A program made the position numbers and the translations under genes. Source: an uncultured Alphaproteobacteria bacterium (GTDB taxonomy: Bacteria > Pseudomonadota > Alphaproteobacteria > Rickettsiales > UBA1997). From it: a stretch of 10,609 nt of DNA. Below the pieces are notes generated by a model. That model was not told where the DNA came from. It saw only the letters and a list, made by a program, of their open reading frames with translations, and did no database searches. Positions 1 to 6,279 of the stretch are shown here, one piece after another (position 1 is the stretch's first letter; each line of letters begins with the position of its first letter). Location of the stretch: contig CAIUFU010000109.1 in NCBI GenBank assembly GCA_903898475.1, forward strand, positions 1-10,609. The letters run 5' to 3'.

Positions 1-822
1 AATGAAAAATCCCAATTCCTTTCTAATCGCGAATAATGCTGGCGTTGAAAAATCTGCAATCCTTCTGGACTGCTCACACAAGATTGATGTGAATTTTTGA
101 TGTTCTTCATTTTGCTCATCCATCAGCTCATCTTGAGCTTTGAAATGCTCCTCTAATTTCTTTGTCCAATAATCGAGATTATCTTTAGCAATGCGGTAGG
201 TTTTTTGTCTAAAAACATCATTCTCTAAATTTACCTGCTCAATAATTTGCAGATTTTGCTTTTGCTTCTCTAGACACTGTTGGATTGAATTGCCTATAAC
301 ATCAATTTCAATTTTTCGATTCATTAAGGGTATGCGCCTCGAAAGAAATCCTAAATATAAGTTTAACAACTCACTAGTTAACCGAGAAACTACCTGAATT
401 GTTTCGTTAGTGCCAACCACACTAACCTTTGATAAAACGGCAGAAATCATACCCAACTCTTCATCCATTTTTGATTGGGGAAACTCTAAATTACTGAGCT
501 TTCCAATTAAATTTTGCCATTGAGTTATTGCAGCTGTTGCATTTAAATATATTTCTCTCCGAAGCCTCATATCCCTATCTCTATCACGCTGCTTTGAATC
601 ATGATCTAACTTTTCAAATGTTTGCTTGCTAGCATTTCTGATTGTTAAGACCACCCCCATTAACGCAATAATTGAGGCCCATATTTCTGGAGAAATCTTT
701 GCAAAAAATCCAATTCTTAATAAGCTAAATACATCGGTTAACCACCAGAACCACAATCCTAAGGCAACAATTGACACAAGATTTGGTACTTCAATTTTTG
801 TAATTTTTTTTATAAGGCGCAT
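1..822 (-). CDS. Hypothetical two-helix membrane protein with coiled coil (3' end outside window)
   Basis: I do not recognise this protein. The frame is open from an ATG at 820-822 to the window edge (274 codons, no stop), so the C-terminus is missing. An in-frame TGA lies six codons upstream, so this is the first possible ATG; no clear Shine-Dalgarno is visible. Two hydrophobic segments are seen, at about residues 12-34 (rich in Trp and Leu) and 44-62. After them comes a charged stretch, QRDRDRDMRLRREIYL (78-93), then a long soluble, partly coiled-coil region rich in Lys, Glu and Gln. The layout of a short membrane hairpin followed by a charged LRRE-Y-L segment is, as I recall, seen in unrelated accessory hypothetical proteins. 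The gene uses ATA, AGA and AGG more freely than its neighbours, and palindrome 869-916 separates it from thiC. It may be an acquired gene. Function unknown. Confidence 0.72.
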   Translation of the reverse strand, partial: MRLIKKITKIEVPNLVSIVALGLWFWWLTDVFSLLRIGFFAKISPEIWASIIALMGVVLTIRNASKQTFEKLDHDSKQRDRDRDMRLRREIYLNATAAITQWQNLIGKLSNLEFPQSKMDEELGMISAVLSKVSVVGTNETIQVVSRLTSELLNLYLGFLSRRIPLMNRKIEIDVIGNSIQQCLEKQKQNLQIIEQVNLENDVFRQKTYRIAKDNLDYWTKKLEEHFKAQDELMDEQNEEHQKFTSILCEQSRRIADFSTPALFAIRKELGFFI

Positions 823-868
823 ATCTTGATTTCTTGTTGTTCAAGTAACTGAATTCACTTAGCACAAA

Positions 869-916
869 TCACCCACAGCAGGACGGGGTTACAAACCCCG
901 TCCTGCATCGGGATGA
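869..916. repeat. GC-rich palindrome downstream of thiC, possible terminator
   Basis: The core is a perfect 13-bp inverted repeat (878-890 with 894-906) around a 3-nt loop. Outside it, TCACCC at 869-874 and GGATGA at 911-916 can form a further 6-bp stem, with one G-U wobble in the minus-strand transcript. It begins 13 bases after the thiC stop, so it could end or protect the thiC transcript. No U-tract follows on either strand, so it is not a classical intrinsic terminator. The TCAYCC/GGRTGA ends resemble the other repeats in this window. Confidence 0.7.
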
Positions 917-928
917 CGAAATCTTGAT

Positions 929-2767
929 CTATATTTTTTCAGCTTTTACGTAAACCTCAGACCCCATCTCCTTAAATTTCTCACTCATTTTATCCATTCC
1001 TTCCGCGGCTTCTTTTTGTTTGGCAGCGTAGTCGCGAACGTCTTGCGTGATTTTCATTGAGCAAAATTTCGGGCCGCACATTGAGCAGAAGTGGGCTACT
1101 TTCGCGCCGTCTGCTGGGAGGGTTTCGTCGTGGTAACTTTTGGCGGTTTCTGGATCCAAAGAGAGGTTGAATTGATCTTCCCAACGGAAATCGAATCGCG
1201 CTTTTGAAAGTTCGTCGTCGTGAAGTTTTGCGGCGGCGTTGCCTTTGGCTAAATCTGCAGCGTGGGCGGCGATTTTGTAGGTGATTACGCCCACTCGCAC
1301 GTCTTCTTTGTTAGGCAAACCCAAATGCTCTTTTGGAGTCACGTAGCAAAGCATTGCGGTGCCGAACCAGCCGATCATGGCAGCGCCAATTGCACTGGTG
1401 ATGTGGTCGTAACCTGGAGCGATGTCGGTGGTTAAGGGCCCCAGCGTGTAGAACGGCGCTTCATGGCACCACTCTAATTGTTTTTCCATATTTTCTTTGA
1501 TGAGGTGCATCGGCACGTGGCCCGGGCCTTCGATCATAACTTGGCAATCGTGCTTCCACGCAATTTGCGTTAGCTCGCCCAAAGTTTCTAATTCACCAAA
1601 TTGCGCGGCGTCATTGGCATCAGCAATTGAGCCCGGACGCAAGCCATCGCCCAAAGAAAAGGCCACGTCATATTTATTTATGATATGGCAGATCTCTTCA
1701 AAATTTTCGTAAAGGAAACTTTCTTTGTGATGCGACAAGCACCATTTGGCCATGATTGAGCCACCTCTCGAAACAATGCCAGTAACGCGATCTGCGGTTA
1801 GCGGTACATACTTTAGGCGTACTCCGGCGTGAATCGTAAAATAATCAACACCCTGCTCGGCTTGCTCAATTAGTGTGTCGCGGAAAATTTCCCAAGTTAG
1901 GTTTTCAGCGACTCCTCCAACTTTTTCCAAAGCTTGATAAATTGGAACAGTTCCAACCGGCACCGGACAGTTACGAATGATCCATTCGCGAATGTTGTGA
2001 ATGTTGCGGCCGGTTGATAAATCCATCAAATTGTCGGCACCAAAACGGGTTGCCCAAATCATTTTTTCAACTTCATCTTCAACGCCCGAAAAAATCGCAG
2101 AATTGCCGATGTTAGCATTGATTTTCACCAAGAAATTACGGCCGATAATCATCGGTTCTGATTCAGGGTGGTTGATGTTATTTGGAATAATGGCGCGGCC
2201 CGAAGCGATTTCATCACGCACAAATTCTGCAGTGATTATTCTTGGAATTTTTGGCCCAAAAGTTTCGCCGCGATATCTGCTGTTTTCGATTAATTTTTGG
2301 CGATTCATGTTTTCGCGAACCGCAACATATTCCATTTCTTTGGTGATGATTCCTGCGCGCGCGTAGGCCATTTGCGTTGGCTTTTTGCCTTCTTTGGCGC
2401 GACGTGGTTTGAAATCTGACAAATCAAATTCTGGCGCAGAAGGCTTAGCGCCTGGTGCGGTCACGCCGTTATCTTCAGGCTTTACAACGCGACCTTGATA
2501 TTCTTCAACATCTCCGCGTTCCATAATCCACTGAGCTCTAAGCTTTGGCAGACCTTTGTTTAAATCGATTTTATCCAAATAATTTTGGTCAGAATAAACG
2601 CCAGAAGGGTCGTAAACCGTGAATGATTTATTTTCTGATTTTTCCGACAATGCAATTTCACGCATCGCAACTTTTACATCAGCGAATCTTTCGCTTTGCA
2701 CGTAGATTTTTTTAGAAGCCGGAAGTGGTCCAAGCGTAAGTTTTTTGGTAATTTTTTGATTAGTCAT
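929..2767 (-). CDS. thiC: Phosphomethylpyrimidine synthase ThiC
   Basis: ThiC is a radical SAM enzyme that converts aminoimidazole ribotide to hydroxymethylpyrimidine phosphate, the pyrimidine half of thiamin. At 612 residues it is near the usual length (about 630 in E. coli). The C-terminal cluster motif CSMCGPKFCSM gives C-x2-C-x4-C (Cys561, 564, 569) for the 4Fe-4S cluster. EGPGHVPMH (413-421), the YDHI stretch (about 453-456) and RGGSIMAKWCLSHHKES (334-350) are typical of the family. I chose the ATG at 2765-2767 because the family-like N-terminus begins MTNQKITKKL. A further upstream ATG at 2807-2809 would add 14 residues coded by a palindromic repeat, which is probably spurious. The gene follows PAP2 by 44 bases and has no room for its own TPP riboswitch, so it is probably co-transcribed with the envelope genes. 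The stop is TAG. Confidence 0.97.
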   Translation of the reverse strand: MTNQKITKKLTLGPLPASKKIYVQSERFADVKVAMREIALSEKSENKSFTVYDPSGVYSDQNYLDKIDLNKGLPKLRAQWIMERGDVEEYQGRVVKPEDNGVTAPGAKPSAPEFDLSDFKPRRAKEGKKPTQMAYARAGIITKEMEYVAVRENMNRQKLIENSRYRGETFGPKIPRIITAEFVRDEIASGRAIIPNNINHPESEPMIIGRNFLVKINANIGNSAIFSGVEDEVEKMIWATRFGADNLMDLSTGRNIHNIREWIIRNCPVPVGTVPIYQALEKVGGVAENLTWEIFRDTLIEQAEQGVDYFTIHAGVRLKYVPLTADRVTGIVSRGGSIMAKWCLSHHKESFLYENFEEICHIINKYDVAFSLGDGLRPGSIADANDAAQFGELETLGELTQIAWKHDCQVMIEGPGHVPMHLIKENMEKQLEWCHEAPFYTLGPLTTDIAPGYDHITSAIGAAMIGWFGTAMLCYVTPKEHLGLPNKEDVRVGVITYKIAAHAADLAKGNAAAKLHDDELSKARFDFRWEDQFNLSLDPETAKSYHDETLPADGAKVAHFCSMCGPKFCSMKITQDVRDYAAKQKEAAEGMDKMSEKFKEMGSEVYVKAEKI

Positions 2768-2786
2768 TTGTGAAAATTTTTCGATG

Positions 2787-2858
2787 TCATGCTGAGCCTG
2801 TCGAAGCATGATTATTTAAGTACGCGGCCTGAATCATCCTTCGACAGGCTCAGGATGA
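2787..2858. repeat. Inverted pair of 25-nt palindromic repeat units (REPIN-like) at the pap2/thiC junction
   Basis: Unit A (2787-2811, plus orientation) runs from TCATGC to GCATGA, and unit B (2834-2858, minus orientation) from TCATCC to GGATGA. Both share the inner TGAGCCTGTCGAA. Each is itself palindromic, and together they form a long inverted repeat with a 22-base spacer. They differ at two positions that pair with each other, so the stem is kept. Both carry an outward-facing GTCA head. Unit B encodes the VILSLSKD tail of the PAP2 protein. Unit A fills most of the gap before thiC. Confidence 0.85.
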
Positions 2859-3657
2859 CTTGTGAGTAAATTTTGTAGATGCTCGCAGCGAGCAAAAAAC
2901 ATACCAGCATTGAAACCAAACTATCACCTAAAAAATGTGCGCCTTTGGCCATTTGGTAAAATCCGGTGATTGATCCCAGAATCAAGCCACTGGCTAGGCC
3001 CCAAAGGCGGTGCGATTTTTTGGTAAAGGCAAAAAATAAAATCATCAACGCAAAACCAACAACCGCATGCCCCGCCGGAAAACATTGGCCTTTTTTTATT
3101 TGCTGAAAGTCGCTTGGATAGGTTTCAAAAATTCTCACGTACGGCTTGTCGCCATCGTAGATTTCGAGTTGCGCTGGGCAGTAAATATTGGTGAATTTTT
3201 TGATGTTTCCGGCGATTAGCGGGATGAGGGAAAGACCGAGGAAAATCAGAAAAAAGCGGTGACGGTTTTTGGTAAAAAAATTGTTAGAAGCGTGGAGACT
3301 GGACCCCGCAGTAAATGCGGGGTGACGCCGAGTGCGAGTTGTCACCCCGCATTTACTGCGGGGTCCAGTTAACAAACCATTACTAACAATCTTAAACCCC
3401 AAAATCACCGCAGTAAAACAAGCGGCCACGCCAAGCCCAAACAGCACTTTTGGCAATTGATAAAAAAGCAATTTTTTTACCGGCTCGTCTTTGTCAATCA
3501 GCCAAGTCTTGGTCTTGAAATCAAAAAGATATTTCTGAATTTCTAGATCAATATTGCTGTAATTAACCAAGCACAAAAGCGCTAGCAGCAGACCCGCACA
3601 AGCTAGAATCAGCGCATCAATTTTTTTTATCTGAGGTAAAATTTTTGAGTTTTTCAT
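2812..3657 (-). CDS. PAP2-family membrane phosphatase carrying an in-frame palindromic insert
   Basis: This 281-residue inner-membrane protein belongs to the PAP2 (lipid phosphatase/acid phosphatase) superfamily, probably the C-P branch (COG3907-like). It likely removes phosphate from a lipid such as lipid A, undecaprenyl-PP or phosphatidylglycerol phosphate; the substrate is not evident. Motif 1 is K153-x6-C160-P161 (Cys replaces the usual Arg), motif 2 is PAGH 194-197, and motif 3 has His241 and Asp245 in KGAHFLGD. The usual Arg of motif 3 is Gln235, which I recall as normal in this branch. Hydrophobic segments lie near 13-31, 70-88, 135-150, 197-211, 217-232 and 247-260. Residues 97-120 come from an in-frame palindromic repeat, and the C-terminal VILSLSKD from another. 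The start is the ATG at 3655-3657, which overlaps the upstream gene by 41 bases; a TTG seven codons earlier is possible. The pairing with the LtaS-like gene suggests a joint envelope lipid role. Confidence 0.82.
   Translation of the reverse strand: MKNSKILPQIKKIDALILACAGLLLALLCLVNYSNIDLEIQKYLFDFKTKTWLIDKDEPVKKLLFYQLPKVLFGLGVAACFTAVILGFKIVSNGLLTGPRSKCGVTTRTRRHPAFTAGSSLHASNNFFTKNRHRFFLIFLGLSLIPLIAGNIKKFTNIYCPAQLEIYDGDKPYVRIFETYPSDFQQIKKGQCFPAGHAVVGFALMILFFAFTKKSHRLWGLASGLILGSITGFYQMAKGAHFLGDSLVSMLVCFLLAASIYKIYSQVILSLSKDDSGRVLK
3298..3369. repeat. 72-bp inverted repeat inserted in frame in the PAP2 gene
   Basis: Arms 3298-3326 and 3341-3369 are perfect 29-bp complements around a 14-base loop. 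Each arm also contains its own palindrome, an 8-bp ACCCCGCA/TGCGGGGT stem. The element is 72 nt, exactly 24 codons, with no stop in the PAP2 frame. Flanking ATTGTTAG (3280-3287) and CTAACAAT (3383-3390) form an outer inverted pair. The arms share GTCACCC and TGGACC with the repeat at 6080-6150. Here the GTCA heads face inward. Confidence 0.92.
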
Positions 3658-5578
3658 TTTTAAACAAGTGACTTGCAACTTGGTAATAAGCGATTGTCTC
3701 GTTTAGTTTTTCGGTTTCGTAATCTTTAGTGACAACCTCGCTTGAGCCATCCCAGCCATATTTTTTCAACTCAACATTGAAAACTTTTTTCTCTTTTTTT
3801 GGCTTCAATAAATAAAGTTTATCGCCTTTGAAATAGCCGATGTCGGTGTATGTACTTACAAAAGAATGTTGGTCGATTGTTTTAGAATTATTCAAAACAT
3901 CGGTACCAAAAAATTTCGATTTGTAACCCAAATTCATCACACCCATCAAAGTTGGCGCCAAGTCAATTTGGCTAACATTTTTAGCAAAAACCTGCGGCTT
4001 GATAATTTTTGGCGCGTAGAAAATTGCCGGAATTTGATAGCGCCACAAAGGCACGTCGGTATTACCCGCAGAGCCAGCACAGTGATCTGCCACAAAAACG
4101 AAAATGGTATTGTCAAACCACGGTTTTTTGCTGGCATCCGCAACCAATTTGCCGATGGCGTAATCGGTATATTTCACCGCACCGTTGCGTCCTGACTTTG
4201 GCGCAATGTCGATTTTTCCTTCAGGGTAAGTAAACGGACGATGATTGGTTGTGGTCATGATGAAATTCAAAAACGGTTTTCCTGCTGCGTAAGATTTATC
4301 CGCCTCTTTAATCGCTTTGCTAAACAAGTCGTCATCAGCAACTCCCCAAGCGTTGGAGAAAGAAATTTCATCTTTAGCAAATTTCGGACGATCGACAATT
4401 TCGAAACCGTTATTGCCGAAAAAATAATTCATATTGTCGAAATAGCCGTCGCCACCGTAGAGAAATTTTGCCTCATATCCACGATTAATTAGCGGGCTTG
4501 AAATATTGAACATGCCTTCGTTATTTGGACGGCGCACAATTGAATTACCTGGTGTCGGCGGAACACCCAGTGACAAGGCTTCAAGTCCACGAACAGTGCG
4601 AGTTCCAGTTGCTTTTAAATTGGTAAAAAGCAGTCCTTTTTTTGCCAAAGAATCAAGGTTTGGCGTGACGTTTTCAGTGCTACCAAAAGCTTGCATGAAC
4701 TCGGCGCTCAGGCTTTCAATTGAAACAAAAATCACGTTATATTTTTTTTCTGGCACCCCCGCTTTTGCTTGCGGCACAAAGCGTGAAATATCTTCTTCAT
4801 TTAAAAATTTTGAACGCGGCTCTTGCGCTGCAACTAGTCTGCGCAAATCAGCAACCGCATCTTTTTCTTCACGCGTGGCGTAAAGTTGATCGTAATCAAT
4901 TTGGTTATTGCGATAAGCTGAAAACAGTTGGTAGATGCCGTTTGAGGCGATTTCGTTAAGATAATTATTTGGTGAAATTCGGCTTAGTTTTGAACTATCA
5001 ACAGCAAAAAATAATGCCGCTAAAATCACTGCAAAAACGGCTATTTTTTTGCTGCGGCAGGAGAATTTTTCTTCTTTTTGGGAAACAATTTTTTTGTGAG
5101 TAAAAAAGAAAATCACCCCACTAATTGCCGCGATGATTGAAACCAGCAAGCCCATCGGATAAGATTCCATGATGTTGGCGATGACTTCTGTGGTGTAGAT
5201 CAAGTAATCAACCGCGATGAAATTGAAGCGAGTTTGAAACTCATCCCAAAAAACCACTTCTGAGAAAACTGAAAAAATGATCACGAATAAAAACAGAAAA
5301 TAAAAAATTCTGTTGGCGGTTTGGTGTTTTTTTGAGTTAAAGATTTTGCTGGAAATGACAGCGTAGTAAGTCAGCGGAATCGCAGCTATGTAGGCAAGAG
5401 ACAAGATGTCGAAAAATAATCCGGTAACAAAAACTTTCAACAACACTGCTGCAGAAAACTCAATTTCGACTCTTTCGCGAATCAAGAGAAATAGACGCAG
5501 CGCAAATGAAAGCGTGGCAAAAATTGCAAAGATTTTCGCCCAAGACGAAGCCTTAAAACGTTCGTAAATTTTTTTCAT
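3617..5578 (-). CDS. LtaS/OpgB-like sulfatase-fold membrane transferase (phosphoglycerol or phosphoethanolamine transferase)
   Basis: This 653-residue protein has five predicted N-terminal membrane helices (about 12-33, 42-74, 90-110, 141-160, 178-194). A periplasmic alkaline-phosphatase/sulfatase-fold domain follows from about 280. Visible active-site elements are NVIFVSIESL with metal-ligand Glu288, TGTRTVRGLEAL (324-335) with the likely Thr nucleophile at 328, TTTNHRPF (442-449), and FVADHC with Asp498/His499. This matches the LTA synthase/MdoB family (COG1368), which moves a polar head group from a phospholipid to an acceptor. In a Gram-negative cell the acceptor is probably a periplasmic glucan, lipid A or another glycan; it cannot be read from the sequence. 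The gene begins 17 bases after pntAB and overlaps the PAP2 gene by 41 bases. LtaS-type transfer leaves diacylglycerol, so a lipid phosphatase neighbour is plausible, but the link is inference. Confidence 0.85.
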   Translation of the reverse strand: MKKIYERFKASSWAKIFAIFATLSFALRLFLLIRERVEIEFSAAVLLKVFVTGLFFDILSLAYIAAIPLTYYAVISSKIFNSKKHQTANRIFYFLFLFVIIFSVFSEVVFWDEFQTRFNFIAVDYLIYTTEVIANIMESYPMGLLVSIIAAISGVIFFFTHKKIVSQKEEKFSCRSKKIAVFAVILAALFFAVDSSKLSRISPNNYLNEIASNGIYQLFSAYRNNQIDYDQLYATREEKDAVADLRRLVAAQEPRSKFLNEEDISRFVPQAKAGVPEKKYNVIFVSIESLSAEFMQAFGSTENVTPNLDSLAKKGLLFTNLKATGTRTVRGLEALSLGVPPTPGNSIVRRPNNEGMFNISSPLINRGYEAKFLYGGDGYFDNMNYFFGNNGFEIVDRPKFAKDEISFSNAWGVADDDLFSKAIKEADKSYAAGKPFLNFIMTTTNHRPFTYPEGKIDIAPKSGRNGAVKYTDYAIGKLVADASKKPWFDNTIFVFVADHCAGSAGNTDVPLWRYQIPAIFYAPKIIKPQVFAKNVSQIDLAPTLMGVMNLGYKSKFFGTDVLNNSKTIDQHSFVSTYTDIGYFKGDKLYLLKPKKEKKVFNVELKKYGWDGSSEVVTKDYETEKLNETIAYYQVASHLFKNEKLKNFTSDKKN

Positions 5579-5595
5579 TTTCTTGAGGAATTAAG

Positions 5596-5985
5596 TTATT
5601 TCTTAAACATCTGCAACATGCGCCAAGTGACGAAAAACCCGCCAAAAATATTTACCGACGCAATAACGATCGCAACAAAACTAAGAGCTGAAATTAGTGA
5701 AAAACCTTTGGCCGATCCAAGAGAAATTATTGCCCCAACCACAATCACACCCGAAATTGCGTTAGTCACCGCCATTAGAGGCGTGTGAAGCGCGGGGGTT
5801 ACTTTCCAAACTACAAAATAGCCAACGAAGCAAGCCAAAACAAAAACCGTTAGGCCAAAAACAAAAGGATCAATTCCGCCACCATGAGCTGCGGAATAGC
5901 TGAGCTCAGCGATTTTGGTGACTAAAGCATCAGAATTTTTGGTAATTTTATCGGATAATTCGATGATTTCTTGAAGGTCGCTCAT
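5596..5985 (-). CDS. pntAB: NAD(P) transhydrogenase subunit alpha part 2 (PntAB-type membrane subunit)
   Basis: This is the small membrane part of proton-translocating transhydrogenase, which uses the proton gradient to drive hydride transfer from NADH to NADP+. The 129 residues match the short separate subunit seen in Rhodospirillum-type alphaproteobacteria. Three membrane helices lie at about 41-60, 70-90 and 98-122. The diagnostic segment TPLMAVTNAISGVIVVGA (68-85) and the end ASVNIFGGFFVTWRML are present. The start ATG (5983-5985) follows only a weak AGAG-type ribosome site. The partner genes pntAA and pntB are not in this window: upstream is a repeat-rich spacer and downstream an LtaS-like gene. 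The enzyme needs them, so they should lie elsewhere. It is probably the first gene of the pntAB-ltaS-like-pap2-thiC set. Confidence 0.93.
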   Translation of the reverse strand: MSDLQEIIELSDKITKNSDALVTKIAELSYSAAHGGGIDPFVFGLTVFVLACFVGYFVVWKVTPALHTPLMAVTNAISGVIVVGAIISLGSAKGFSLISALSFVAIVIASVNIFGGFFVTWRMLQMFKK

Positions 5986-6016
5986 GGCTCTTTTAGGAAA
6001 ATTATTTTTAGAAGAA

Positions 6017-6022
6017 ATTATA
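6017..6022 (-). promoter_or_regulatory. Candidate -10 box upstream of pntAB
   Basis: A perfect TATAAT in minus orientation lies 31 bases before the pntAB start, with no gene between. Just upstream is a dyad, CCGCAG (6023-6028) and CTGCGG (6040-6045), which fills the place where a -35 box should be. A consensus TTGACA (6053-6058) is 30 bases away, too far for a normal spacing. The dyad may be an operator or part of an activator-dependent promoter. Confidence 0.4.
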
Positions 6023-6079
6023 CCGCAGAACTTACAGAACTGCGGCGAGGATTGTCAACCGCAAAACCCCACACACGAT

Positions 6080-6150
6080 GTCACCCTGAGCTTGTCGAAG
6101 GGTGATTCTGGACCGTACCTTGAATCACCCTTCGACAAGCTCAGGGTGAC
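6080..6150. repeat. Perfect inverted pair of palindromic repeat units (REPIN-like), possible bidirectional terminator
   Basis: Arms 6080-6108 and 6122-6150 are perfect 29-bp complements (30 with T6079/A6151) around a 13-base loop. Each arm contains a 25-nt unit (6081-6105 plus, 6125-6149 minus) running from TCACCC to GGGTGA, with GTCA heads facing outward. It sits between the ABC exporter and pntAB sets, where a long hairpin could stop transcription from the upstream set. TGGACC at 6109-6114 recurs in the PAP2 insert. Confidence 0.93.
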
Positions 6151-6157
6151 AGAGAAA

Positions 6158-6268
6158 TTACCTAACGTAAGGCGCTTCAAAACTCGATTTCGCAGAAACG
6201 TTGTCGCTGAAGGCCTGAGTTGAACAAGAAACAAAGAATAAAGTGAAGAGCAGCGATAATTTTTTCAT
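6158..6268 (-). CDS. Possible 36-residue secreted peptide or truncated gene remnant
   Basis: An ATG at 6266-6268 opens a 36-codon frame ending in TAA. It starts 11 bases after the ABC exporter stop. The first 18 residues, MKKLSLLFTLFFVSCSTQ, look like a signal peptide: two Lys, a hydrophobic core, and a FVSC stretch like a lipobox. The remainder is short and polar. The stop lies seven bases before the inverted repeat at about 6151. It could be a small exported protein or lipoprotein, or the head of a longer gene whose rest was lost when the repeat arrived. No Shine-Dalgarno is visible. Confidence 0.4.
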   Translation of the reverse strand: MKKLSLLFTLFFVSCSTQAFSDNVSAKSSFEAPYVR

Positions 6269-6279
6269 AAAATAAAAAT

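Noticed and set aside
626..829. Plus-strand ORF of 67 codons
   Set aside because: It is antisense to the open minus-strand frame 1-822, which has convincing protein features; no family match or start signal.
990..1184. Second minus-strand ORF inside thiC
   Set aside because: Out-of-frame shadow of thiC; Arg-rich sequence typical of a frame-shifted read.
2768..2811. TPP riboswitch upstream of thiC
   Set aside because: The 44-base gap is too short and is mostly repeat unit A; no thi-box pattern seen.
3866..4959. Several plus-strand ORFs of 74 to 125 codons
   Set aside because: They lie antisense to the well-supported LtaS-like gene and show no domain-like composition.
6053..6058. TTGACA as the -35 box of the pntAB promoter
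   Set aside because: Spacing to the TATAAT is 30 bases, far from the usual 16-18.
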